Source: Bombyx mori (Eukaryota > Arthropoda > Insecta > Lepidoptera > Bombycidae). From it: 64,000 nt of DNA. Position numbers and translations under genes: made by a program. Shown piece after piece: positions 11,690 to 23,379 of the stretch. The notes under the pieces are model-generated. The model had not been told where the DNA came from and ran no database searches. It saw only the letters and a list, made by a program, of their open reading frames with translations. Location of the stretch: assembly GCF_030269925.1 (NCBI RefSeq), contig NC_085129.1, positions 17,785,501 to 17,849,500 on the forward strand, read 5' to 3'. The stretch's first letter is position 1, and each line of letters opens with the position of its first letter.

Positions 11690-12570
11690 AAGCACCATGA
11701 TCTTGGGAACGGGATATGGGAAATTAAATGCGATAGACGTGATAAGGAACAGTAAAAAATAGTCTGTGTAATGTAGTCACGAAAGCTTAAAATATTTCGT
11801 AGATATTCCTACTCTATTATTACTACTCTATTATTATTATGTAAAGTATAGGAAGAATTAACACATTCTTTGTTTGTTTAAATAGAATACTTTCCAATAA
11901 TAAAATCTTGTATTAATTTTGTCAATCGTTAATTTTTTTTTGTTTAACGGCGTCATTTCCTAAGAAATTTTTTAACAACTAAATTATAGATAAAAATATT
12001 CACAAGTATGACGTCAATAATGAATTTAAATTTTTCCCTAGAAGAAACTGTTTTAGTTTAAGTAAGTCAATAAACTGGATTAATGTATTTTTTTTAGCAA
12101 TGCATTTAGCATTAAATTCATAAGCAAATGCCTACATTAGGTGTCCGCATTATAATAAATTGTGTATTTACTATTGAGACAGTTGAAAACCATCAATTAT
12201 ACTTTGTGAGTAAATTATTTTAAGAATTTAATTTAAGAAATCAATTTAAGACTAAAATTAAATTAAATGCATATTAAACGCAATATATTGTAATAAAACA
12301 AAAATCGTTTATACATTACATAAGAATATGCAATTTACGCATTTAAATATATGTATATATATTTTTTTTCATGCTAACGATGCAAATGGTTTTATTAAAT
12401 GATTAAGGTAAGTGGTAAATATAAAGTCGTACTTAGGTACTGTATTAACCTAATAACAAACAAAAATAAAAATTGTCTGTCTGGCTGACTGTTTCATAAT
12501 CTGAAAAACCATTAATTACCAACAATTTTACACAAGAATGTTTAATAATTATGAAAATGCTTAAAGACTC
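11690..12570. other. Repeat-poor, AT-rich; presumably intron of the 12.8 kb gene
   Basis: No known repeat here. It directly follows the GTGAGT donor on the minus strand. I could not find the next exon. Confidence 0.4.
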
Positions 12571-12572
12571 AC

Positions 12573-12822
12573 ATTTCGGTTGCCTGGCGACTTGACCCTG
12601 TTTCCGCCTTTCGAAAAGTCTGTTAATAATCGCATCCTTTTTCTCATTAAAATCGATATCCTCGAAATTATTAAGTCCCTCGCACTCCGAAAAATCGCAT
12701 TCGATATTCGATTTCTCAATCTCTATTCTTTTCAATCGATTATTCGTCAGGTCCTTCATTTCCTTGTCCGCCGAATACCTTCGATTCGTCACTTTGTTCC
12801 AAATTTGAACTAAGTCTTTCAT
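12573..12822 (-). CDS. First coding exon of an unrecognised gene
   Basis: ATG at 12822 lies in the context acaacATG, which fits insect start sites. The frame encodes 83 charged, hydrophilic residues starting MKDLVQIWNKVTNRR and ending FERRKQGQVARQPK. It stops one base into a codon at a clean GTGAGT donor (12572-12567), so it looks like a phase-1 first exon. The codon run is low in simple sequence and unlike any repeat in the window. There is no signal peptide or known domain. Later exons must lie to the left; I could not place them among the repeats or find a continuation. An E2F-like palindrome about 320 bp upstream suggests a nuclear or cell-cycle role, but that is speculation. Confidence 0.5.
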
Positions 12823-13143
12823 GTTGTTGTTTTTTTTGTTTTTTTAATTCACTTTTATTTTACAAAACACGTCCACTCTCAATCAGAATGTACAAATATA
12901 TCACGGACGTTTCGAGCAATAAAGTGTATAATGACAACAATTCTTTAATACGATTTTAATGGCCTTCTTTCAAAATATCGTTCCGTGATTTCGGGACCGG
13001 CCAAAAAGCAGTTTCAATGTCAGTTGGTCGCTTAAAGAGAACAAAAAAAAAATGTTCGTAATTTTTATTTTTTAAAAAACACGCACACATATAAGTACAA
13101 ACACACTAAACAGAAAATGCACAGATAAAATAATGCAGTCACA

Positions 13144-13159
13144 TTTTTCGCGCGAAAAA
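13144..13159. promoter_or_regulatory. E2F-like palindrome upstream of the 12.8 kb exon
   Basis: TTTTTCGCGCGAAAAA is a perfect 16-bp palindrome containing the double E2F core TTTCGCGCGAAA. It lies 322 bp upstream of the ATG at 12822. Function is inferred from the motif only. Confidence 0.4.
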
Positions 13160-13191
13160 ATGCTACTTTCTTTAGAACGGAATTCGAAAAG

Positions 13192-13207
13192 CTGTCAAAT
13201 TTGACAG
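13192..13207. promoter_or_regulatory. Second 16-bp palindrome, with a splice-donor-like edge
   Basis: CTGTCAAATTTGACAG is perfectly self-complementary and contains two TGACAG (Meis/Hth-type) cores. On the plus strand it runs directly into GTAAGA, so it could also be the end of a divergent non-coding first exon. No open frame supports that. Confidence 0.3.
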
Positions 13208-13503
13208 GTAAGAATTTCGCTCGTATTTTTTTTTTTTTTTTACTTTACTCTCGTGTTTCTGTTTACGTTGTTTACAATAAATGTGTTGTAGCATTAAATG
13301 CCGAGAACATAATGAGATCGGACGGTCAATTTCCGTCTTATATGTATAAATTTGCACAGTCGCGCGCTAAGAATTTGACGTCACAAACGCGTTTAAAAAA
13401 TGTGACGCGCAGACAACGGAGAAATTCCATTTTAATCGTATAGACAAAGATTTATGTTTCAATACATGAATCGTTGTTAATCCACTAAATAGATGAATGT
13501 TTT

Positions 13504-13750
13504 TACTGGTAGTAGGACGTCTTGTGAGTCCGCACGGGTAGATAACGCCACCCTGCCTATTTCTGCCTTGAAGCAGTAATGCGTTTCAGTTTGAAGGGTG
13601 GGGCAGCTGCTGTACTGTTAAAACTGAGACCTTACAACTTATGTCTCGAAGTGGGTGTCGGCATTTACGTTGTAGATGTCTATGGGCTGCGGTTACCACT
13701 TAACATCAGGTGGGCCGTGAGCTTGCCCAACGATATAAGCAATAAAAAAA
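13504..13750 (+). repeat. Family A SINE body
   Basis: ACTGGTAGTAGGACGTCTTG ... ATATAAGCAATAAAAAAA. Complete body, moderately diverged. It lies just beyond the palindromes at 13.15-13.2 kb. Confidence 0.8.
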
Positions 13751-14000
13751 ATTAAATCATCAAAAATATCGTATCGCTAAATAGATCCATCTAAGAAATT
13801 TTTGACGTTTGGGATTAGTTCATGCCAAAATGGCGGCAAGAGTTTGAATGACATTTTGACAAAACTTATGTGACCTACATAAGTACGTTTATTGTGAAAT
13901 ATTTATCTAATTATTGTTAAATTTATTATAACTATTAGACTAATTATAATCATTATACTAACCATTATGTGCCTTAAATGCATTTTGTGCACTTAACTAG

Positions 14001-14330
14001 GCTTGCGGAAAAGGGGTTTTTTGGGAAGGAAGTTTTGCTGGTGGTCCGGAAGCCTTCTTAGCTTCACCAGGACACGTGGCGAGCACGGACTCAGCCAGAA
14101 AGAGTGGGATTTGCTTCTGCCCGGGCACCTCTGAAGGAGACCTATCAGCTCAAGGGCAGCTGCTTCACGAGTACATCCACTACCGGACCGGAATCGCGTT
14201 CCGCCGAGAAGATCCGGCGAGAAATTCGGCGGGCTGATGCTTGGTTTGGGTTGCACGTCAAACTCTTTAGCGAGTTCGAAGAGTATGGTTACTAGAGTCC
14301 CTAAACCTGCTCCTAGTGTTAGAGCTAAAG
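14001..14330 (-). repeat. Family B variant (B2)
   Basis: Shares GAGAAGATCCGGCGAGAAAT with family B but has its own flanks (GGCACCTCTGAAGGAGACCT; GGTTTGGGTTGCACGTC). Reverse of the copy at 23.4 kb. Confidence 0.6.
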
Positions 14331-14451
14331 GTATATAATAACAGATTTTGTGAGTCAGATGGAGAGCAAAGGGTGTATTTCGGTTTCATAATTATAATCG
14401 TGGATACAGAAAGAGCGGCTTTCGACGGAGCACGTGCGATAGTGACCGGGC

Positions 14452-14637
14452 ATATCCAGTGTGCTTGCTTAGTGCGAGTTTTTTAACGTTCTCGATAGCG
14501 TAAAAGTTAACTCAAATTTGTATGGAGTTGGAACAGCGCCCCTAGCGGCAAACGCAGGTAACCGTTCGAACTCCATACAAATTTGAGTTAACTTTTACGC
14601 TATCGAGAACGTTAAAGAACTCGCTCTAAGCACACAG
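14452..14637. mobile_element. Foldback MITE, family F, intact
   Basis: Two arms of about 75 bp are near-perfect inverted repeats: GTTCTCGATAGCGTAAAAGT and AACTCAAATTTGTATGGAG on the left, with their complements on the right. They surround a short loop, CAGCGCCCCTAGCGGCAAAC. The outer ends are GTGTGCTT and AAGCACAC. The RNA would form a long hairpin. Confidence 0.75.
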
Positions 14638-14919
14638 TTGCAATTTACAACGTAAAGTTCAAGCGTTGGCACAGTCTTTGTAATATATTTCATTTCAATA
14701 AAGCATTAAGCTTACAGTATATCATTTCTTTATTATTATCAATCGAATAGTACAGTAACAAGGTATGCGATCTTAAAGCCAACAAGGCGCTCTGTGTAAT
14801 TGAGATTTGAAATTAGTTTCGCACTCTTATTCAATTATGCTAACGTTTATTTAGTAAATGTAAATTTGTAGATTAATTATGTAAAAAAAAATTACTAAAA
14901 TAATGTATGCAGTTGTTCT

Positions 14920-15168
14920 ACTGGTGGTAGAACCTCTTGTGAGTTCGCACGGGTAGGTACCACCGCCCCGCCTATTTCTGTCGTGAAGCAGTAATGCGTT
15001 TCGGTTTGAAGGATGGGGTAGCCGTTGTAACTATACTGAGACCTTAGAACTATATCTCAAGGTGTGTGGCGCATTTACGTTGTAGATGTCTATGGGCTCC
15101 AGTAACCACTTAACACCAGGTGGGCTGTGAGCTCGTCCACACATCTAAGCAATAAAAATAAAAAAAAT
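14920..15168 (+). repeat. Family A SINE body
   Basis: ACTGGTGGTAGAACCTCTTG ... ACATCTAAGCAATAAAAATA. Complete. Confidence 0.85.
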
Positions 15169-15754
15169 TAAGTGCTTAAACAAAAAACCGAGGTAACAAT
15201 TGCTTTCATATTTATCTCCTGTTGATATCGGTCAGGATATTTTTTTATTATTACATTTCATGTAAAATTTACATTGGCGGACTTAATGCCTAAGGCATTC
15301 TCTACCAGTCAACCAAAGGTAGTGCAGAGTAAATAGTGGTAGGTGCAATGCAATTGATATTAAATTACATAATATAAATATGTCGGAGAAACCCTAATTA
15401 TCAACACCATCATCAGACGTCGTAGGGGCGAATAGGGTGATCGAGCTAAGAGAAATATTGAGTTCACCAACCACGTTTGCTGTCTTAGAACAATTTAGAA
15501 ATCTTCTCTTGACCTTAGTAAACGAAAACGAATGACAGTTGTTAGGACGGAGGCACCGCTCTTGAAGAAGTCTGGTTGGTAATAATATATGAGTGTGAGG
15601 TCGTCTACGCGCCTCCATCGGCTAGGCTCTGTCGTAGCACGAAGCTAGCCGATTTCCGACGATACCGCAATCGCTTTTTTTTGGAACGAAGTTCCTTGTG
15701 GGACGATGCGGAGGGGTACCCTAACCGGGAAAAAACGTCCGTAACGTAAGATTT

Positions 15755-15990
15755 TATATTTGTTACCTCATAACTTTTGACTAGGTGAATCGATTTTAAT
15801 GATTCTTTTTTTATTAAAAAGCTGGTGACGCTTTCCATGGTAATAATGGTCCATATGGTCCATAATGGTATCCATGAGAAAACCATATAAACCTTAAATT
15901 TACATTAAGTACGTGCGCGACAAATAGATAAATAACTCAATAACTCAATATCACGCCAACCGATTTCGATGAATATTGTTTTTAGTGTAT
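15755..15990 (+). repeat. Family E repeat
   Basis: TTGTTACCTCATAACTTTTG, then GTGAATCGATTTTAATGATT and CCAACCGATTTCGATGAA. Same order as at 4.6 kb. Confidence 0.55.
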
Positions 15991-16465
15991 ATTAATTTGT
16001 TTTGAGTTTTTTTTTTTTATCAATAAAAAAATCATAATAAAAATGTATACCCGAATAATTATTTTCTTTGCACCTCGAATAGTGTTGGACGGTTAACTTT
16101 GAGGGGATCGGCTTCTGTAGGTTGATGAGGGGCTATTTAAAAACACACTGCTTCATTATAATTATATTGCAGATAGTTTGAACACTGTTACACCATTATA
16201 AAATTATTATCTTTATATTTTTATAAAACTCTTATATGTTTTTTTGACCGTGTCTAGATGAGAAGTTCTGACTTTTTCTTACGAGAAGACAATCATCTGA
16301 TTTTTTAAACATTTAAAATAATTCTAATATTCGATATCTGTAGTCATGTGTCAAGTGTTGCCTGCCATTACATTTATATTCAAACTCCAACAAATAGAAC
16401 TTAAAATTAATATTTTTATTGTAAGGAACTTCGTTCCTATCCGGTGTCTCACGACACCACACATC

Positions 16466-16585
16466 TTTTTTTTTTATTGCCCTTGTAGGCAGACGAGCAC
16501 ACGGCCCACCTGATGGTGAGTGGTTACTGTCGCCCATGGACTTCAGCAATGCCAGGGGCAGGGCCAAGCCGCTGCCTGTCATCTC
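16466..16585 (-). repeat. Family D LINE tail
   Basis: A poly(T) run, then TTGCCCTTGTAGGCAGACGA and the reverse complement of the family D tail up to GCCGCTGCCTG. Confidence 0.65.
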
Positions 16586-16640
16586 TCGGGAATCGTGCTG
16601 CGTATCGTTTAGCTACCAATCTAATGACCGTCTCCAACAT

Positions 16641-16887
16641 TTTTTTTTTTTTATTGCTTAGATGTGTGGACGAGCTCACAGCCCACCTGGTGTTAAGTGG
16701 TTACTGGAACCCATAGACATCTACAACGTAAATGCGCCACACACCTTGAGATATAAGTTCTAAGGTATCAGTATAGTTACAACGGCTACCCCACCCTTAA
16801 AACCGAAACGCATTACTACTTCACGGCAGAAACAGGCGGGGTGGTGGTACCTACCCGTGCGGACTCACAAGAGGTCCTACCACCAGT
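16641..16887 (-). repeat. Family A SINE body
   Basis: Poly(T), TTGCTTAGATGTGTGGACGA ... CAAGAGGTCCTACCACCAGT. Complete, 56 bp from a family D tail. Confidence 0.85.
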
Positions 16888-17177
16888 AAAAAATATATAT
16901 GCATATATACACAAATACATACACATACATATAATAGTTTATTTATACAATATTCAAAGGAATATATTAATAAATTAACTTAACAAATAACTTGGTTCCG
17001 CTAACTTTTCCAACGTAATAAGATATTAGAGTGAAGTTATAAAATTATTGTATAGTCGTCGTTTCTTGATGCGTGTACGACGTCATAAAGTCTGCGAGAA
17101 CGACTCACAATGATTCCGTTACAAAGATATCGAGCGAACAAAAGGATTTAAATAAATTTAAAAATCTAAAATAGTAC

Positions 17178-17553
17178 TGTTACGCGCTGGGATTCGGGAT
17201 AAATAAAAATTCTACCGGAGTACAACTTAAAACTGTATTCAACACTTAGAACTCTTTATAAACACTTTGAAATTCTCAATTCGCTTCTTCCGCTTCGCTT
17301 CGGGTGATCCGTTTGCTGTTTCGCTTCGAGTAGTTCCGATTACTGACTGACTGCGTGCGATCTCTGCAACGCTTTTATAGCCGATACCACATCCCTAGAA
17401 TTATCGAGAATATTCCGCACATTTCTGGTATCGTGTTTCCGCTATCTGACAATAGATGGCGTTGTACTTCTCGAGCGTTCTAGGTGCTACTAGATCCTTC
17501 GATATTCGTTCGACTATTCGGCGATAGATGGCGTTACTCTTGCCGGCGTAACA
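17178..17553 (-). mobile_element. Solo LTR, copy 1
   Basis: It is bounded by TGTTACGCGC and GGCGTAACA (TG...CA, with GTAAC-type inverted ends). A TATAAAAGC box reads on the minus strand at 17371-17379. The flanks GTAC and GAAC are a probable 4-bp duplication with one mismatch. There is no internal retrotransposon sequence. Length 376 bp. Confidence 0.75.
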
Positions 17554-17576
17554 GAACATATATGTGAAACTAAGCA

Positions 17577-17765
17577 TTGGGAGTAATGTAGAGTAGGATT
17601 GGCAAGAATGGAACGTATGAAAATAGTGTGAAATGGAGCGTAAGATGTGAGTGACAGAGATAAGTAAGAAAGAGAAAAGAGAATGACAGACAGAATGACA
17701 GAGAAATGGAAGATGGCGAAGACCGTTAAAAAATGAGCAAAGGCGTAATAAAAGTGGTTATTAAT
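17577..17765 (+). repeat. Unnamed repeat, family I
   Basis: Purine-rich AGAAAGAGAAAAGAGAATGA ... GGAAGATGGCGAAGACCG ... GGCGTAATAAAAGTG. It is repeated in reverse complement at 43612-43790. Confidence 0.55.
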
Positions 17766-17790
17766 TAATAATTATTATTTTATCAGAAGA

Positions 17791-18071
17791 TTAGATGACC
17801 CGGCAGACTTCGTAGAGCCTCAATCGATAAATAAAAGACCTAAACTTTTGTATAAAATAAACTTAAAACAAACAAAAGGAATCCGGCCAACGGGGAACAC
17901 GTCAAAGGAAAAACAAAATTGTTATTTTTATTTAATTCCGAGCATTTTGATATTTATTCACCTTTTAAACCTTCTCTGGACTTCCACGAATAATTCAAGA
18001 CCAAAATTAGCCAAATCGGTCCAGCCGTTCTCGAGTTTTAGCGAGACTAACGAACAGTAATTCATTTTTAG
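17791..18071 (-). mobile_element. Helitron family 2, 3' part
   Basis: Reverse copy with a single unit of the sequence duplicated at 36.2 kb. The 3' end reads CATCTAA|T (CTRR form), and the 5' end is missing after AAAAATGAATTACTG. Confidence 0.65.
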
Positions 18072-18348
18072 TAAGCTATCTGCTTTTATTTATTCATACA
18101 GCGATACAACGAATGAAGGCGATTAAAACAATTAAGACACTCAAATGTTGAGTAAGCCATGGGCGTAAAACATAATAATTAAAAAAACACGTTGTGACGA
18201 AAAAACAATGACTGTAAATTAAATAATAACGTTAATTTTTATAAAAAAAAAAGAGTTATTTCTGTAATATATTATAATATATGTACACGGATGTTATGAG
18301 CGGTATGTTTGTCCGTATGGTAAGGCGCGGACCAAACTGTTCTCTCGG

Positions 18349-18453
18349 ACACAGCCCGCTGAGTTTCTCGCCGGATCTTTTCAGTGGGTCGTGTTTCCGA
18401 TCCGGTGGTAGATTCTGCGAAGCACTGCTCTTTCTAGGGCTAGTGTTAGCAAA
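18349..18453 (+). repeat. Family B SINE, core
   Basis: ACAGCCCGCTGAGTTTCTCG ... CTTTCTAGGGCTAGTGTTAG. Confidence 0.65.
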
Positions 18454-18689
18454 TCCATCAAATCTGATTAGGTAAATCTAACACAACTCTTCGAGGTTAC
18501 TAGATTAAGTAGAAAAACAAACTAAACTGTAAAAATAGTTATAACTATATCTATAAGCGGCGAGAACCGAATAAGATATAGTAAGCCGTTAGAAGCGGCA
18601 CACAGCCCAAGAATGTCCACATTATAACATAGATCGCCTCGAAGAATCACAAAACCCTTCTTACTCTTCTGAGCGCACTATGCAAATTA

Positions 18690-19079
18690 TTGACGTGACA
18701 ACGTCTTATAATTCGATGGAGCCAGCTGCACGCACGAAAAAACATGACTCATGCCGCGTTACCTTGCTCTGATGCGTTCTATTTAAGGCTTGAAGTGCAA
18801 GCGAGAGCGCGCTACGAGCGACAAAGAGGCACAATTGACCTCCGCGTTCGGCAGCATTCGACATCTGGCTCTCTCCTACTTGAGTGAGCGATTCATCCGC
18901 GTGGACAACTGCTATACAATAATACATTTACATGTTTTCGTCAAGTATGAAGTTCAGTGAAAAGTGAATGTGGTGTCAATTGTCCATACAAAATATCTAT
19001 CAAACAAATAAAATTAAAATTTTCTTTTGAAAAATGAAACCATTCCATCAGTATTTTCTTAAGACGTTGTCACGTTCAA
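18690..19079. mobile_element. DNA element with ~18-bp terminal inverted repeats
   Basis: TTGACGTGACAACGTCTTA on the left matches, in reverse complement, TAAGACGTTGTCACGTTCA on the right. The 390-bp interior has no transposase frame, so it is likely a MITE. Confidence 0.6.
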
Positions 19080-19624
19080 CTATCGTCAGTAACCGACTTT
19101 ACAGACAACCGATTTTTTAAGTTAAAAGAGAGGTAGTCTGAAATTTATGAAATCGACGCCCGATTGATCCTAGACTAATGTTTCGGAATAAAGTAAAAAA
19201 TATTTTAAAGTTTTGCAGGTATTTAACGAATTTTTACCACCTTTTTTTACGAGTTATCCAAATTATCGGGGAGACTCAAAACTGCGCGTATTTAGAAGCA
19301 GACGAATCTGTCTACCTACTTCTAATACTTTTTTTTGTACCATTAGAACTCGAAATCTCAGATTCGTCACGACAATTATGATTGTTGGTATTAGGAGCCC
19401 CTAAATAATAGTTTCTTGAAGGTAACGAACTGTAAATAGGACATCACAACAATGAAATTTCAAGACGTCGACCGCCATATTGAAATTTATTATCAATTTC
19501 AGAATTTAAGCGTTTCGTCAATTAAAAAGAAAAAATAGACGATCTTTAATATTAACATTTTCCTTATGTAGGACAAAAATACATATTACGATAACATATT
19601 AATTGTTATTTAATTGTGTTATGC

Positions 19625-19838
19625 TTTTTTTTTAATACCTAAGCTGATAGTCTTGAGAGGCTATGTCAGCGTAACCCTAACGTGTAGGTGAGCTCACGGG
19701 GCTCAAACCGGAAGTGTTGCTAACAATAGCCCTAACAAGAGAATCCCAGAATCTACCACCGGATCGGAAACGCGACCCACTGAGAAGATCCAGCGAGAAA
19801 CTCGGCGGGCTTTGTCTTTGGCTTTGGCTTTGTCTATA
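19625..19838 (-). repeat. Family B SINE, with GGCTTT repeats at its 5' side
   Basis: Poly(T), AATACCTAAGCTGATAGTCT ... GAGAAGATCCAGCGAGAAAC, then TTTGGCTTTGGCTTTGTC, a short local duplication. Part of the CACTGC region is deleted. Confidence 0.7.
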
Positions 19839-19866
19839 GGATGTTATGCTTGGGAGTGTCCAATAT

Positions 19867-19965
19867 CTGTGTGCTACGTTTGCCGCTAGGAGCTCTGTTC
19901 CAACTTCATACATAAGTTAACTTTTACGCTATCGAGAACGCTAAAAAACTCTCACTAAGCATACG
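19867..19965. repeat. Family F MITE, right arm and loop
   Basis: CTGTGTGCTACGTTTGCCGC (deleted left arm joined to loop), then TTAACTTTTACGCTATCGAG and a CTAAGCATAC end. Confidence 0.6.
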
Positions 19966-20220
19966 AAATCGGTCCGTGTTCGAAGCGCTACGTTATTAAT
20001 GAATCTATTTTATTTTTAAATATATATATTTACAATGTTTAGATTATTTTAGGTATTTCGATTCCATTCGAACCATTTAAAGTTTAAAATTTGGAAGAAA
20101 AAAAACTTCTTCAGTTATTTGAATGGTGTAAACATAATTGAAGTTCAATTAAAAGCATCGAATCGTTGATGCTAATACCAAATAAAATGGACCATTAATT
20201 ACAAAGATAAATGTCGCGCA

Positions 20221-20470
20221 TTTTTTTTTTTATTGGTTAGATGGGTGGTCGAGTTCACAGCCCACCTGGTGTTAAGTGATGACTGGAGCCCATAGGCATC
20301 TACAACGTAAATGCGCCACTCACCTTGAGATATAAGTTCTAAGGTCTCAGTATAGTTACAACGGCTACCCCACCCTTCGAACCGAAACGCATTACTTACT
20401 GCTTCACGGCGGAAATAGGCAGGGTGGTGGTACCTACCCGTGCGGACTCCCAAGAGGTCTTACCACCAGT
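20221..20470 (-). repeat. Family A SINE body
   Basis: Poly(T), TTGGTTAGATGGGTGGTCGA ... CAAGAGGTCTTACCACCAGT. Complete. Confidence 0.85.
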
Positions 20471-20556
20471 GATAAAATGGGAAATATCGCTTAAGCCAAA
20501 TAATCACACCTCAATATTATGTACTTTTTATTTTATTTTATGAAACTTAGTTTGCT

Positions 20557-20776
20557 TCAGTCGTATTGGGGTTGGGATAATAATTCCCAACTTTAAGGTA
20601 TCGCGATTTGCTTGCGTACCAAAATTATACGGTCAAAATTACTATGATACTATTTTACACACTGCGGCTGAACGTAAGCAAACAACTTTTAAACTTATCT
20701 GATTGCTTGTGTGCCGTCGAATTTTGAAATCGTTTAAAATGCTCTGCAGGAAAAAAACAGTTTGAGAATCACTGGC
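20557..20776. mobile_element. Possible hAT-like MITE
   Basis: The right end GTTTGAGAATCACTG resembles a hAT terminus. The left end near CAGTCGTATTGGGG is a weak counterpart. No clear duplication. Confidence 0.3.
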
Positions 20777-20930
20777 TTAGGATTCCAGAGTAAGAAATCT
20801 GTTTACGATACGCGCTGTATCATGAATAATGGATTTCTACATCAGGCTTGTAACCCGGCTGGATGGAATGAAAGGTTCCTAAGGTACACCGATATAATAT
20901 AATAATATATAATATCGGAATAATGATAGT

Positions 20931-21050
20931 TTTTTTTATTGCCCTTGTAGGCAGACGAGCATACGGCCCACCTGATGGTGATTGGTAACCTTTGCCCATG
21001 GACATCAACAATGCCAGGGGCAGAGCCAAGCCGCTGCCTACCGTATTGTT
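20931..21050 (-). repeat. Family D LINE tail
   Basis: TTTTTTTATTGCCCTTGTAG, then the reverse-complement tail through GCCGCTGCCTACC. Confidence 0.65.
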
Positions 21051-21485
21051 GGCTCAACATACCTCATGGCTATGGTCAAAGTCTAAAAATCCTTCACCCA
21101 TCTAAGCAATAAACAAAAAAAAATGCACGTAAACGCTGTTTCTCAAATATCTATTTAAATGTCTACAAGCCGCAAACTAAATTCACCATTTTAGTAGCGA
21201 ATATACGTAAGATGTGTCATCAAACAACCTTGTATAATTAGCGCACAGCACGGTGATTGAAAAACTAACGCTATTAGATAGATTTGTTTTGTTTTAAATC
21301 ACGTACGGATAAATTTGTAGAAAACAAACATTGTCATTGGCAGTTGTACGATAGGAACTTCAAAACAATTTATCGTAAGTCAGTCATCTATAGAATTCTG
21401 AGCCGTTTTAAATGCGATTAGATAACTATTTTGGTGGGTAGATTTGAGGAGGGAAACATTTAGCCCATAACGTATCATATTGTAT

Positions 21486-21859
21486 TGTTACGCCGGTAAG
21501 AGTAACGCCATCTATCGCCGAATAGCCGAAACGAATATCGAAGGATCTAGTAACATTTCGAACGCTCGAGAAGAACAACGCCATCTATTGTCAGATAGCG
21601 GAAACACACATTGAAAATACTCGACTAGTGAGGAATGTTCTCTAGGGATATCGTATCGACTATAAAAGCGTTGTGGAGATGGCGTTGATGGCAGTCATTA
21701 ATCGGAACTACTCGAAGCGAAACGGCGAACGGATCACCTGAAGCGGAGCAGAAGAAGTGAATTAAGAATTTTAAAGTCTTCTGTTAATGCTTTAAGTAAT
21801 GTATACAGTTTTAATTTATACTTTGGTGGAACATTTATTTATCCCGCCAGAGTGTAACA
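21486..21859 (+). mobile_element. Solo LTR, copy 2, with 4-bp target duplication
   Basis: It begins TGTTACGCCGGTAAGAGTAA and ends GAGTGTAACA, flanked by GTAT at 21482-21485 and 21860-21863. A TATAAAAGC box lies at 21661. Length 374 bp. It is the same family as 17178-17553 and 40044-40427. Confidence 0.82.
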
Positions 21860-22254
21860 GTATCATAGAACAAATAACGGTTGAAATAAAAGAAACATAC
21901 ATCAAAAGATGAAACAGAAAAGCCCCTTCCAATTGCACTAATGACATACTAATGGAGATCTAATCCATAGTGGGCTCACTTCAGACCGGCGGCCGGTCGT
22001 ACAGCTCATGACAAATCCCTATCTAGCATGATACGTGCTGCGCCGACTCCACACAATGTGGAACAAGGGGAAGATAAAGGTTTGAGGGGGGAACGACGCA
22101 TTATGGACAGAAAAAAAATCTTCACAGATCTGCATAGGCAGTCAAGAAGTCTGAGGACAGGGAGTCGTGGTAAGCCTTGATCCACGAATCAATCTGAGAA
22201 AAATCAGTATGAACACTTTCAGGGCAATTAATACAAAGAAGTTTGATTATAAAG

Positions 22255-22480
22255 AGCGTATTATGAGCGTCTAGGTCTGCTGAACTTCTGTTCCTCCTAT
22301 GTTCTGTACCGTATCCTCTATGGGAAGTTGAGGAATTGTGTGGGATGATCCCGTCATATCGTTTAACCAAACGTACCGCCCGCCATCGAAGCAAATGATA
22401 TGTTTCTTCATAGGAAGTTTGAGAAGAATCCTCAACAATAGACTGCTACTTGGCAATGCTCGTGACATTGTTGACGTCAG
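22255..22480 (+). pseudogene. Diverged family D LINE coding fragment
   Basis: Aligns with 50460-50620 (TTCTGTACCGTATCCTC... ACCGCCCGCCATCGAAG) but with frameshifts. It lacks the 3' tail. Confidence 0.5.
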
Positions 22481-22489
22481 TGAGTACCT

Positions 22490-23375
22490 CCATACTCAAA
22501 ACAATATGTTCGTCGTCTATTTAAACTGGCAAAAATAACAAACAATATTTTTCGATACTATATTAATGTCACGTAACGCCCTGTATCGAAGCGTTTATAT
22601 ATCATTAATACTAGATGGCGCTGTTTATCAATACCAGAGGTCCTCAAACTTTTGTGTTTCATGGATAATTTGTCATACATTCGGGAAGACAGCTTATTTC
22701 TTCATCAGGTTGAAAAAGCTTAATTTAATCAGTTATCAATTAATTATCAATAAAAGTGCAATCATTACAGACGCAGGTAGATTGTTTGCTTGCAAATTTT
22801 GATGAATATTACCAAAATGAAGGTTATAAATCTCAATAAATAAAATTCACAGACTGACAGTTACAGCTGACCATTAGGTGGCGGTTAGCCGGACTGCCTT
22901 CGAATACAAAAAAAAACCCGAGTCGTAATAATCCCACGCGATCTAATAAAAAATACATTGTTATGTACAAGTTGCATTAGTCACGCGAATTTACATTAAA
23001 AAACAATAAATTGTAGTGTTCAATGATCAATGCAAATTAACCTTTTACATTGCAGGAAAACCGCAGAACCTTCTCATGTTCCCAGTTTATCTATTGTCTT
23101 TTTCTTTTAAGGCTATTTTATATGAAATCTACAGAGATGAACGAAGTTGTGTCATAGTTATTTATTGTGTTTGTAGAATAGAGTATGTATTGACGACCTA
23201 TAAGCAAGATTTTTGTTCAACTACATATTAGATACAGAAGAGTATATGATCATTAAGGTACAGAAAGGTCACCGTCGTTCTTGTGTATAAGCAATGTCAA
23301 GAGCATGATCAAGGCGGTGTCTAACGCTAACCGTCTTTAGCCCGTCCTTACAGATCCATTAGATCCAATAACTCT
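22490..23375. other. No gene; possible hAT end at 22635
   Basis: CCAGAGGTCCTCAAACTTTT resembles a hAT terminus. No partner end is clear. Short plus-strand frames show no domain. Confidence 0.3.
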
Positions 23376-23379
23376 TGCA

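Noticed and set aside
18706..18927. 73-residue minus-strand frame
   Set aside because: Lies wholly inside the TIR element at 18690-19079 and shows no domain.
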